Part shown: positions 1 to 7,194 of the stretch, one piece after another
Position numbering within the stretch: position 1 is the first letter of the stretch
How the letters are laid out: each line of letters begins with the position of its first letter
Translations under genes and position numbers: made by a program
Notes under the pieces: generated by a model
The model's database searches: none
Seen by the model: the letters and a program-made list of their open reading frames with translations, nothing else
Told to the model about the DNA's origin: nothing
Origin: Actinobacteria bacterium UBA2541
GTDB taxonomy: Bacteria; Actinomycetota; Actinomycetes; Nanopelagicales; Nanopelagicaceae
Length of the DNA stretch: 15,199 nucleotides
Direction: 5' to 3'
Assembly (NCBI GenBank): GCA_002340925.1
Contig: DDMR01000089.1
Span: 1-15,199 of the forward strand

Positions 1-339
1 ATTCCGATAATTAGTGATTTGATAAAAGATTATTTCGATGGGGACTTATCGGCCTTAGGTGGGATAAAAGTTAGACAGCCTGGTGCCGAATTTTCGCAGG
101 AAATTTGGAAAGCGATGCGAAAGATTCCAGCGGGTAAAACTTGGTCGTATTCAGATTTAGCAAGCAGGGCAGGCTCACCCAATGCTGTGCGTGCCGTGGG
201 AACGGCCTGTGCCAGAAACTTAATCGCCCCAATCATTCCGTGCCACAGAGTTGTGAAGAGTGGTGGTGCTTTAGGAAATTATGGCTATGGATTGCAGATA
301 AAGGATTGGCTATTACGCCACGAGGGCGCGCTTAAGTAA
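1..339 (+). CDS. ogt: Methylated-DNA--protein-cysteine methyltransferase, 3' part
   Basis: This enzyme repairs O6-alkylguanine by transferring the alkyl group to its own cysteine. The visible part is the C-terminal DNA-binding/active-site domain. It has the PCHRVV active-site motif (Cys codon at 241-243), a winged-helix segment around AVRAVGTACARN in which the Arg would serve as the arginine finger, and the usual GNYGYGLQIKDWLL tail. The reading frame is open to base 1, so the gene begins upstream. The TTG at 19 is only an internal codon, because the family normally has about 150-180 residues and only about 112 are visible. The last 27 bases overlap the convergent threonine aldolase gene. The family call is confident. 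Ogt and Ada-C type cannot be told apart without the N-terminus. Confidence 0.88.
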   Translation: MPIISDLIKDYFDGDLSALGGIKVRQPGAEFSQEIWKAMRKIPAGKTWSYSDLASRAGSPNAVRAVGTACARNLIAPIIPCHRVVKSGGALGNYGYGLQIKDWLLRHEGALK

Positions 340-1365
340 TTTTGGAAGAGCTTCAAGAATCTTGGCCAGATCAGTTTCGGTAATATCTAAATGAGTTACG
401 ATTCGAAGAAACTTCGGCCCGAGTGCTGCAGCTAGAATTCCTGCTTCCTTCAATTGATTATTCAATTCATTGGCTGTGATTGAGGTGCCTGATAAATTTA
501 GAGCAACAATATTTGTTTCCACACTAGTTGAATCAATTAAACTAGGGGAGATTGCGGCGCAAGCTTCTGCTATCGCTTTTGCATTTGCATGGTCGAGCTT
601 CAATCTAGAAATATTGTTATCGAGAGCATAATTTGCCGCTGCTGCTAGGAAACCGACTTGGCGCATTCCGCCACCGTATCGTTTGCGCCAAATGCGCGAA
701 TCAGCAATGCGCTCTGAAGTTGAAAGAATAGCTGAACCGATAGGTGCGCCGAGTCCTTTTGAGAAACAGACGCTAATAGTGTCGAATTGTGATCCAAAGT
801 CCTTTAGCGCGATTCCACTAGCGACATGAGCATTCCAAATTCTTGCACCATCGAGGTGCATGTTTATCCCGACAGCAGAACTTGCTTTACGAAGTTCTTT
901 GATCTCATCGAATGATTGAACATAGCCGCCACCAAAATTATGAGAATTTTCAATTGCAATCGCCTTCGTTGAAACTAAATATGGCCCCGCATCCGGTGAA
1001 GCGATTCGCATTACTTCACTTGCCTTAAAGGATCCCCGATGGCCCTCCCAGGTTCGTGTAGTGATGCCACTAAAGGTTGCACCAGCACCAAGTTCTGCCC
1101 GAACAATATGTGAAGTTAATTCAGTTAGTAACTCTTCGCCCGGTTTAACTAATGAGCGAATAGCAAGTTGATTGGTGAGTGAACCGGTGGCTGCAAAGAG
1201 CGCAGCTTCCTTGCCAAACATTTGCGCAACTCTTTTCTCCAGAGCGTTTACCGTGGGGTCATCTCCAAAAACATCATCGCCAACAGCGGCTGTTGACATA
1301 GCCTCAAGCATTTCAGGTGATGGCTTAGTTACGGTGTCAGATCTAAAATCAGATAGCTGGCTCAA
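313..1365 (-). CDS. ltaE: Low-specificity L-threonine aldolase (PLP enzyme)
   Basis: Cytoplasmic PLP-dependent aldolase that cleaves L-threonine or L-allo-threonine to glycine and acetaldehyde, supplying glycine. The 350-residue length fits the family. The N-terminal DFRSDTVTKPSPEM signature is present, D172 in HLDGARIWNA would contact the PLP ring nitrogen, and K203 in SVCFSKGLGAP is the Schiff-base lysine. H86 sits where the ring-stacking histidine is expected. The start is TTG (1365-1363), and it overlaps the TGA stop of the upstream EamA gene as TTGA. That 4-bp overlap supports this start and implies translational coupling. The 3' end runs 27 bp into the convergent ogt gene. A related beta-eliminating lyase specificity cannot be excluded, but the motifs are those of threonine aldolases. 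Confidence 0.9.
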   Translation of the reverse strand: MSQLSDFRSDTVTKPSPEMLEAMSTAAVGDDVFGDDPTVNALEKRVAQMFGKEAALFAATGSLTNQLAIRSLVKPGEELLTELTSHIVRAELGAGATFSGITTRTWEGHRGSFKASEVMRIASPDAGPYLVSTKAIAIENSHNFGGGYVQSFDEIKELRKASSAVGINMHLDGARIWNAHVASGIALKDFGSQFDTISVCFSKGLGAPIGSAILSTSERIADSRIWRKRYGGGMRQVGFLAAAANYALDNNISRLKLDHANAKAIAEACAAISPSLIDSTSVETNIVALNLSGTSITANELNNQLKEAGILAAALGPKFLRIVTHLDITETDLAKILEALPKLLKRALVA

Positions 1366-2231
1366 GATTTTGCACTCTCTTTTCTCTGATCAAGCAGAAT
1401 AATTAAATACATAGAAGCCAGAACCAGCAAGCCCCCAAGTGCAATTCGAAGTGTTACTGGCTCATTTAGTAGCCAAATTCCAAAAGCGGCAGCAAATACG
1501 ACTTCGGCGGCCAAAATAACGCCAACTGTCGATGGCGCAATAAATGATTGGGCCCAAGTTTGAACGATAAAGGCTAGAGCTGTTGCAAAGATGGCGGTGT
1601 AAATAATTGACCACCAAACACCAGAATCTGGTGGCGCCTTGAATCCGCTTTTAAAACTTGCAAGAAATGTAACCACTGCGCAGGTTCCTAGTTGAATAAC
1701 TGTTAGCGCGTAGGTATCAAGGCCCTTTGACCATTCGCCAAGGCCAACGATATGGAAGGCGAAGAGAAGCGCACTTATGAGAACTAGAAATTCACCAGCT
1801 CCGAATTGAACCCCGTTGAAGGAAAGTAGCGCAAGACCGACAGTCGCAACCAAGACCGCAAACCATTCCACCAAAGTTATGTTCTTTCGCAGAATCACCG
1901 CAGCAACAACTGGAGTGAACACCACATATAGGCCAGTTATAAAACCAGTATTTGAAACCGTAGTCAGAGTCAGTCCAAAGGATTGAAAAATATATCCACT
2001 ACTTAAAAACAAACCAAGGATTACTCCCTTTTTCAAGAAGGGTAGATCAATTTTCTTAAGCACCGATGGACGAATCGCAATTAACAAGAGCGTCGCGATG
2101 ACAAATCGCCAAGTAAGAAATGAATTTACATCAAGGCGCTCCAAGGTGCCCTTCATTGAAAGAAAAGCGCTACCCCAAATAGCTGCAACTGCCATCAGTG
2201 CTATTGAAGAGAAGACCTTGTTCTCTCTCAT
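1362..2231 (-). CDS. EamA/DMT-family membrane exporter
   Basis: Drug/metabolite transporter superfamily protein of 289 residues, predicted from its hydrophobic segments to cross the membrane about ten times. It has the usual tandem EamA layout: the first repeat begins near residue 10 (AAIWGSAFLSMKG) and the second around residue 145, with a conserved Glu/Pro patch (LLNEPVTLRIALGGLLVLAS) near the C-terminus. Members export amino acids or other small metabolites, and the substrate is not readable here. It overlaps nfo upstream (ATGA) and the threonine aldolase downstream (TTGA), each by 4 bp, so all three are read from one message. Pairing with a threonine/glycine enzyme makes amino-acid export a reasonable guess, but only a guess. 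Confidence 0.88.
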   Translation of the reverse strand: MRENKVFSSIALMAVAAIWGSAFLSMKGTLERLDVNSFLTWRFVIATLLLIAIRPSVLKKIDLPFLKKGVILGLFLSSGYIFQSFGLTLTTVSNTGFITGLYVVFTPVVAAVILRKNITLVEWFAVLVATVGLALLSFNGVQFGAGEFLVLISALLFAFHIVGLGEWSKGLDTYALTVIQLGTCAVVTFLASFKSGFKAPPDSGVWWSIIYTAIFATALAFIVQTWAQSFIAPSTVGVILAAEVVFAAAFGIWLLNEPVTLRIALGGLLVLASMYLIILLDQRKESAKS

Positions 2232-3100
2232 TTAATCTTGGCTCTCATTTTCGACAAGAGTGCAATTTCCTCGCCATGTTTCTCTTCCATACCTGGTGTC
2301 TCTAGAATCAATGGGGCGTTCTGGGCCACGGGATGAGCCAACAATTCTTCAAAAGCTTTTAAACCAATCTCGCCATCGCCAAGATTCTGATGGCGATCTT
2401 TCAACGCACCACAGACATCCATCGAATCATTTGTATGAATTAATTTAATGCGCTCAATTCCAACTAATTTAACAAGCAGGTCGAGAGTCTCCGTCATCCC
2501 ACCTTTTTTAGCGATGTCATGTCCAGCTGCAAAAACGTGACATGTGTCGAGACAGACTCCAACTTTGGGATGCCATTCCAGGGCTTCAAAGTAATAAAGT
2601 AAATCATCTAGCTTTTTAACTAAGGATTGCCCTTGTCCTGCGGTCGGTTCTAGTAGCAGCCAGGGATCTTCATCTTTTAATTTATTCAACACTGGCATCA
2701 CGCCTTTTTTAATTTGTTTCCACGCTTTATCAACGTAGTTAACGTCAACGGCTGATCCAGTATGAACAACAGCGCCCTTTGAGCCAATTTCTCGCGCTCT
2801 GCGAAGTGAATAAGCTGTAGATGCAACTGAATTTTCGTACGTAGCTACCGTTGGTGAACCGAGGTTAATTAAAAATGGTGCATGAACATAAGTTTCAATA
2901 TCAAGTTCGAGCGCCTTATCTCGAAACAAGGTATCGGCTTCGATATTTGCATCGGGCATCGCCCAACCTCGGGGATTAGAGGCGAATACCTGAATCGCTT
3001 CTGCACGAACTTCTTGGGCATAGGCAATCGAACGTTTAGCCATGCCTCCAGAAGTTGGAGTATGCGCGCCCAAACGGGGGAGTTTTCTTGGGCTGGCCAT
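2228..3100 (-). CDS. nfo: Endonuclease IV (AP endonuclease, Xyl-isomerase-like TIM barrel)
   Basis: Base-excision-repair enzyme that cuts DNA 5' of abasic sites. The ligands expected for the three-zinc site can be followed in order: His in VHAPFLINL, His in VVHTGS, Glu in LLLEPTAGQG, Asp and His in CLDTCHVFAAGHD, His in LIHTNDS, Asp and His in KDRHQNLGDGE, and Glu in LILETPG. The length (about 290 residues) is normal. The ATG at 3100 is preferred over the in-frame TTG at 3106: it gives the usual start just before RLGAHTPTSGG, and an AGGG lies about ten bases upstream. The gene follows the kinase gene by about 30 bp and overlaps the exporter gene by 4 bp. The linkage to the kinase looks like operon economy rather than a shared function. 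Confidence 0.93.
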   Translation of the reverse strand: MASPRKLPRLGAHTPTSGGMAKRSIAYAQEVRAEAIQVFASNPRGWAMPDANIEADTLFRDKALELDIETYVHAPFLINLGSPTVATYENSVASTAYSLRRAREIGSKGAVVHTGSAVDVNYVDKAWKQIKKGVMPVLNKLKDEDPWLLLEPTAGQGQSLVKKLDDLLYYFEALEWHPKVGVCLDTCHVFAAGHDIAKKGGMTETLDLLVKLVGIERIKLIHTNDSMDVCGALKDRHQNLGDGEIGLKAFEELLAHPVAQNAPLILETPGMEEKHGEEIALLSKMRAKIK

Positions 3101-3111
3101 TAGCAAACCCT

Positions 3112-3133
3112 AACTCATCGTGACGAGTTTTTT
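3112..3133 (+). other. Short hairpin plus T-run between pknL and nfo
   Basis: A near-palindrome (AACTC at 3112-3116, GAGTT at 3125-3129, with two further inner pairs beyond one mismatch) is followed on + by six T residues (3128-3133). In that orientation it looks like a weak intrinsic terminator, but the flanking genes lie on the opposite strand. It could stop antisense transcription or be chance. On the minus strand the A-run precedes the stem, so it would not terminate the operon. Confidence 0.2.
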
Positions 3134-5054
3134 ACCCTAAGGTAATGGTCACGGTTGAGCCAGGAGTTACAGCAGTTCCAGACTTCGGAACCATATCCGT
3201 AACAGTTTTCCTATTTGCGATGTATTTAAACTCAACTTTGAAACCCAGATCCTCAAGAATCTTAGTTGCTTCCAGTTTTGATAGGGAGTAGACATTAGGT
3301 ATAAAGATTTTAGAAGGACCTTTAGAAATAACCAATTCAATCTTCTCGCCTTTTCCAACCGTCGATACATCACTCGGAGTTTGTGAAATGACGGTGCCTA
3401 TTGGAACTGTTTCACTGTATTCATAATTACTATTTACAATCAATCCAGCGGAAGTTAATTCACTCTGGGCTTGATCACTTGTCTTTCCTTCGAAATTTGT
3501 TAATTCAACCTGCTCTGGCCCCTTACTGATTATCAAATCAACAGAGCTATCTTTTCTAACAGGTGATCCACTCGGAGGATTACCGTCAATTATCAGACCC
3601 GCTTCTAAGGTGTAGTTGTATTTTTCACTCACTCGTCCAATTTTAAGATTTTTACTTTTAAGGGCTGCAGTAGCTTCTTCAACCGTTAAACCAATTAGCT
3701 CTGGAACTTCAATTCGATCCTTACCTTTAGAAACTATAAGCAAAACTTCGCCAGCCACTTCTACGCGTCCACCCCCTGGAGGGTTTGAAGTTATGACTTT
3801 GCCCTTTGGCACATCTTCGCTGAATACTTCTTGGATTTGACCAATTTTTAACCCCAGCTCCGCGACCGTATTAGTTGCCTGGGTTTGCGACATGCCAGCA
3901 AGGGATGGAATAACAATTTTATTTCCCAGGACAGAGATTCCGTACCAGCTAGTTGCAATAATCAGCAGAACAACGAGGAGTGCGATGGCTCGATTGCGTT
4001 TTACTCGCGTTGAAACCTTACGCTTTCCTTTGGCACTACCGGAGGTATCGCGCATAGCATTGCCCCTCTTTAGATCTAGCTGAGTTGTTATATTTTTTAT
4101 AATATCGAACTTGTCGCGTTTTTCTCGTTTTCCTTTTGGCGATTTGCCTTTAGTAATAGAAATAGGAATTGGGATATCAAGTTCAAGGCTCATCTGCCTT
4201 CGCTTCGGGTCCAACTTAGTAAGTACGGCAAGGGCCTGTTCATGCATTTCCCCAGCATCTTTAAATCTCTTATCGGGATTATTTGCAGTTGCTTTCAAGA
4301 CAATTTCATCGAGTTCAGAAGGGATGGCCGGATTAAGTGTTGATGGCGCAGCTACATTTTCATTGACATGCATATATGCGATTTGGATCGGGCTCTCACC
4401 ATCAAATGGCTTCTTGCCGGTCAACATCTCAAATAGAACGACTCCTAATGAGTAAACATCACTCCGCATATCAGAGAGACCGCGTTCAACTTGCTCTGGC
4501 GATAGATACGAAACACTTCCGAGAATAACGCTTGATTCAACCGTCAGTGTTTTTCCTAATTGTGCACCTTTAGCAAGCCCAAAATCAGCTACTTTTACTC
4601 GGCCGTCTTTCGAAATTAAAATATTTTCAGGCTTAATATCTCGATGCAATATTCCAGCCTTATGTGCGGCAGACATCGCTGAGAGGACTGGCGTGAAATA
4701 TCTTAAACTTTCGTTAACACCAAGTGCGCCCTGTTCAGTTATGACATCTCGAAGTGTAAAACCTTCGATGTATTCCATAACAATAAAGACTGCAGGAACG
4801 CCACCTTCATTCCAACCTTGATCTTGAATCGCGACAATATTTGGATGAGCTAGCGCAGCGGCAGCCTTGGCTTCGCGAATGAATCTGCCAACAAAATCTT
4901 CATCATTTGCTAAGTGCGGATGCATTATCTTTACGGCAACTGGTCGGTCTAATCGCAGATCCAATGCGAAATAAATTGTCGCCATGCCACCTGCCGCCAC
5001 TACGCGTTTGAGCAGGTAGCGATTATCAATTAATTCGCCGGTTAAGTCGGACAC
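3132..5054 (-). CDS. pknL: Transmembrane Ser/Thr protein kinase with four PASTA repeats (PknL/PknB-like)
   Basis: Membrane-anchored eukaryotic-type kinase of 640 residues. The intracellular kinase domain (about 13-275) has a Gly-rich loop AAGGMATIY, K42 in VAVK, E61, catalytic D139 in HRDIKPEN, D157 of the DFG motif and an SPE motif at 185-187. A basic, probably disordered juxtamembrane linker (about 285-355) precedes one membrane span (about 355-377). Four PASTA repeats follow outside the cell (about 379-444, 446-512, 514-579, 581-640). PASTA repeats bind peptidoglycan fragments or lipid II, so it probably couples wall state to phosphorylation. The start is GTG, 9 bp after the P-loop kinase stop. 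The symbol is an inference from the nearby idsA/metF genes and from the absence of the pknA/pbpA/rodA division cluster in the window. A pknB orthologue remains possible. Confidence 0.9.
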   Translation of the reverse strand: MSDLTGELIDNRYLLKRVVAAGGMATIYFALDLRLDRPVAVKIMHPHLANDEDFVGRFIREAKAAAALAHPNIVAIQDQGWNEGGVPAVFIVMEYIEGFTLRDVITEQGALGVNESLRYFTPVLSAMSAAHKAGILHRDIKPENILISKDGRVKVADFGLAKGAQLGKTLTVESSVILGSVSYLSPEQVERGLSDMRSDVYSLGVVLFEMLTGKKPFDGESPIQIAYMHVNENVAAPSTLNPAIPSELDEIVLKATANNPDKRFKDAGEMHEQALAVLTKLDPKRRQMSLELDIPIPISITKGKSPKGKREKRDKFDIIKNITTQLDLKRGNAMRDTSGSAKGKRKVSTRVKRNRAIALLVVLLIIATSWYGISVLGNKIVIPSLAGMSQTQATNTVAELGLKIGQIQEVFSEDVPKGKVITSNPPGGGRVEVAGEVLLIVSKGKDRIEVPELIGLTVEEATAALKSKNLKIGRVSEKYNYTLEAGLIIDGNPPSGSPVRKDSSVDLIISKGPEQVELTNFEGKTSDQAQSELTSAGLIVNSNYEYSETVPIGTVISQTPSDVSTVGKGEKIELVISKGPSKIFIPNVYSLSKLEATKILEDLGFKVEFKYIANRKTVTDMVPKSGTAVTPGSTVTITLG

Positions 5055-5063
5055 ACTTAAATC

Positions 5064-5621
5064 TTAGACAGTGCCCTGCCCACTTAAGCGGTAATCCGCG
5101 CTCTTCTTGGTCGCTTCTTTCTCAAAATGAGCGTCTTGCGCCACGATGAATGCGGGCATGAATTCCGCGACTGCAGTGCCATCCCGTTTGATAACCCGCT
5201 CTAAACCAAGCTCTGGCGAGACTTCAATCCATAGCGAAAGTGAGACGAGCTCCCTAACGGCACTTTGGCCGGAACCTACGCCTTCAATAATTAGATATTT
5301 AGCCGCGGGTAAATCGACTTCGGACACGAGCTCACCTTCTACCCAGTCGAATGGGAGAAAGCGAATTCGACTCTCGTTCTGCACGCAGGTCAAAATTGCT
5401 TTCAACTTGGCAGTTAACTTTAGATTCAGAGTTGAATCCCAGCCTTCATATAAATCATCCATATGAATCGTGTAGCAAGAATCCAGAACTGATGAAAGTT
5501 CTTTGGCCAAAGTCGTTTTTCCAGAACCTGCCGGACCATCAATTGTTATTACGATGGACTCACCACATTTAGCAGTGAGTCCAGGCAGCAAATCCTTAAG
5601 CTTTTGAAGTTGCTGATTCAC
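5064..5621 (-). CDS. Uridine-kinase-like P-loop kinase, possible thiamine-salvage kinase
   Basis: Small cytoplasmic P-loop phosphotransferase of about 185 residues. It has a Walker A motif (IDGPAGSGKTTLAK, residues 27-40), an acidic pair in IHMDDLYEGW just after strand 2 where nucleoside kinases hold the substrate-side Asp, a strand YLIIEGVGSG, and an Arg-bearing lid WIEVSPELGLERVIKRDG. Databases usually label this actinobacterial type 'uridine kinase' or 'ATP-binding protein', without assay. The GTG at 5621 is preferred; it has GGAAG about ten bases upstream and overlaps the transporter gene by 26 bp. An in-frame TTG at 5651 would add ten residues. Because the gene is coupled to a TPP-riboswitch-controlled transporter, phosphorylation of imported thiamine or a precursor is a reasonable hypothesis. 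It is not shown by the sequence alone. Confidence 0.75.
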   Translation of the reverse strand: MNQQLQKLKDLLPGLTAKCGESIVITIDGPAGSGKTTLAKELSSVLDSCYTIHMDDLYEGWDSTLNLKLTAKLKAILTCVQNESRIRFLPFDWVEGELVSEVDLPAAKYLIIEGVGSGQSAVRELVSLSLWIEVSPELGLERVIKRDGTAVAEFMPAFIVAQDAHFEKEATKKSADYRLSGQGTV

Positions 5622-6186
5622 GACGCCATCGCTTCCAGCCAGCAATTGCAATCAAGATAAATATGAAGTAAAGAATTGCGGTTAAGTATTGCTCACCCCG
5701 CCAATATTGGTAGGTGTAAACCACATTTACTACCACCCAAATCATCCAAGTTTCATAGCGTTGAAGCACCAGTAGGAGTTGCGCAATGCAACTTCCTACA
5801 AATCCGAAAGCATCAGTTAAAGATGCGGCTGCGCCAATGTTCTTAAGAATTGGATATAGCGAGAACCAAGCAACTAAGAATGCTGCGCCCCAAATTGCAG
5901 CATCGCGTTTGGTAAGCCGCTTTGGTTGCGCGCCCTTTGGTCCCCAACCGAACCAACCAGCGATTGCGCCAGCGATAAATATGAATTGGAGAAAACCACT
6001 AGCGTAGTAATTCCACTGGAAGAAAAGTGTTGCATAAAGCAGAGAACTTACGATCCAAAATGGCCAAGTTATTCGTGGGCCAAAAACTCCGAGTGATACT
6101 CCGATGAGTGCAGTTATGAATGCAAGAAGCTCTAGAAGGGAGAGCTCATATCCCCATGCAGTAAAAACTGTAACCATTAAATTCAT
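5596..6186 (-). CDS. pnuT: PnuC-family vitamin transporter, probable thiamine importer PnuT
   Basis: Integral membrane facilitator of 196 residues with about seven hydrophobic spans, the size of PnuC-type carriers, which let a vitamin in and rely on a cytoplasmic kinase to trap it. Family features include WPFWIVSSLLYATLFF near residue 41, the IAGWFGWG segment near 75, and WMIWVVVN at 147-154, which matches the WxxWxxxN substrate-site pattern. By homology alone it would be called a nicotinamide riboside transporter. The TPP aptamer immediately upstream argues for thiamine instead, the criterion that originally defined PnuT. The first ATG is chosen because AAAGGGG lies seven bases before it; a second ATG is three codons in. 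It overlaps the following kinase gene. The PnuC family is certain and the thiamine substrate is a strong inference. Confidence 0.85.
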   Translation of the reverse strand: MNLMVTVFTAWGYELSLLELLAFITALIGVSLGVFGPRITWPFWIVSSLLYATLFFQWNYYASGFLQFIFIAGAIAGWFGWGPKGAQPKRLTKRDAAIWGAAFLVAWFSLYPILKNIGAAASLTDAFGFVGSCIAQLLLVLQRYETWMIWVVVNVVYTYQYWRGEQYLTAILYFIFILIAIAGWKRWRRESATSKA

Positions 6187-6188
6187 CG

Positions 6189-6279
6189 ATTAACCCCTTT
6201 CCAATTCGCATTACCGAACTGGTCCTACGGTCGATCTGAATCTCAGATCCTCTCAGCCAATTTCTCGGCTCCCGTTAAC
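6189..6279 (-). promoter_or_regulatory. TPP (THI-box) riboswitch aptamer
   Basis: Read on the minus strand, the gap between crtB and pnuT has the TPP aptamer elements in order. GGGAGCC (6273-6267) leads into the P3 stem, AGCC with GGCT around an 8-nt loop. The invariant CTGAGAGG follows, then an optional perfect 7-bp hairpin GATCTGA-gat-TCAGATC, then GACC and GGACC. The P4/P5 arm comes next, CCAGTTCG with CGAATTGG around GTAATG, giving the diagnostic GGTAATGCG. The conserved 3' element is GGAAAGGGG. P1 closes as TTAAC (6278-6274) with GTTAA (6194-6190). The AAAGGGG at 6200-6194 is also the only good Shine-Dalgarno for the ATG at 6186. TPP binding should therefore hide the ribosome site and turn off translation, with no separate expression platform. 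Confidence 0.87.
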
Positions 6280-6283
6280 AGAA

Positions 6284-6292
6284 ACTTTAGCA
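6284..6292 (-). promoter_or_regulatory. Possible extended -10 promoter for the pnuT operon
   Basis: The minus strand reads TGCTAAAGT, an extended -10 (TGnTAnnnT), with no convincing -35. A start about seven bases on would fall at or next to the first base of the riboswitch P1 stem. The element lies in the few bases after the crtB stop codon, so the operon may have its own promoter, be reached by readthrough from the crt operon, or both. Confidence 0.4.
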
Positions 6293-6294
6293 AA

Positions 6295-7194
6295 CTATCT
6301 GGCGGCTCGCGCTCTCAGAAACGCAGGGAGCGCTACTTTGATTCGGCGCCAGGTCGATGTTTTGGCACGGCGGTCAAAGATTTGGTAGTCAATTTTTTCA
6401 ACTTCATCAACGATGCCGCAATAAAGTTCGGAGGCGGCCTCGATGCAAGCTTGGGATTCTGGTGACAGCATTTTGATGCCAGGGGCTGCCTCTTCCTGAA
6501 GTCTTCGAACCCGGGCAATTTGTTCTTGCAAGGCAGCTTTAATTTGTGGTGTTAGAACTCTGGCCTCCAACATTTCATGGGTTACGCCATGCGATTTAAG
6601 TTCATCAATTGGTAGATAAATTCTGCCTCGGTCTAAATCTTCATTGACGTCTCGGATGAAGTTGGCTAATTGAAATGCGGTTCCAAGTTTTTCGGCAGCG
6701 ACATAGGCATCAGGAGATGTAATGCCAAGGATTGGAACCATTTGAAGCCCAATCACTGAAGCAGACCCATAGACATATTCCATGAGGTCATCGAAACTTT
6801 GATATTCGCCAACCGTTAAATCCATTGTCATAGATTTCATGAAGGCTTGAAAGTGGGCAATTGGAATATTGAATCGGTTAACTGTTTCTACAAGCGCCCG
6901 CCCGATGTGATCGTGGCTTACCCCATTTTCGATATCTGCCAGAACCTGATTTCCCCAATTTGAGAGCTCGGCAGCTTTCTCTTCATCGGTAAGTGTTGAA
7001 TTTAAGTCATCAACAATTTCATCGGCATATCGCGCAAAGCCATATAGGGCATGAACAAAGGGACGCTTTGCGGGCGGCAGTAAAAGTGTTGCTAGATAAT
7101 AAGTTTTTCCATGTAACGAGTTAAGGCGCTTGCATTCAGTAAAAGATGCCCGAAGCTGTGGGTCACTAATTCCGGCAGCGTCTAACTCGCTCAT
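6295..7194 (-). CDS. crtB: Phytoene synthase
   Basis: Condenses two geranylgeranyl diphosphates head to head to give phytoene, the first committed C40 carotenoid step. The 299-residue protein has both aspartate-rich Mg-diphosphate motifs of the squalene/phytoene synthase family: ARYADEIVDD (D58, D62) and FIRDVNEDLDRGRIYLP (D182, D186), the latter with the RGRIYLP signature. The first motif reads DExxD rather than the commoner DDxxD. The ATG directly follows the crtI stop (TAAATG), so the two genes are translationally linked. It is the last gene of the carotenoid operon. The neighbouring crtI and idsA decide for phytoene rather than squalene synthase. Confidence 0.94.
   Translation of the reverse strand: MSELDAAGISDPQLRASFTECKRLNSLHGKTYYLATLLLPPAKRPFVHALYGFARYADEIVDDLNSTLTDEEKAAELSNWGNQVLADIENGVSHDHIGRALVETVNRFNIPIAHFQAFMKSMTMDLTVGEYQSFDDLMEYVYGSASVIGLQMVPILGITSPDAYVAAEKLGTAFQLANFIRDVNEDLDRGRIYLPIDELKSHGVTHEMLEARVLTPQIKAALQEQIARVRRLQEEAAPGIKMLSPESQACIEAASELYCGIVDEVEKIDYQIFDRRAKTSTWRRIKVALPAFLRARAAR

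Noticed and set aside
3616..4455. Open frames on + inside the PASTA kinase gene (3616-3840, 3892-4083, 4111-4455)
   Set aside because: They are shadows of a well-conserved minus-strand kinase with intact motifs; they show no ribosome sites and no recognisable domains.
3379..5054. Repeated PASTA segments as a DNA repeat array
   Set aside because: The repeats are protein-level and diverged; I see no direct nucleotide repeat.
6186..6294. Assigning the PnuC-like protein to nicotinamide riboside uptake
   Set aside because: Homology alone allows it, but the upstream aptamer matches TPP consensus elements in order, and no NAD-type motif is visible.
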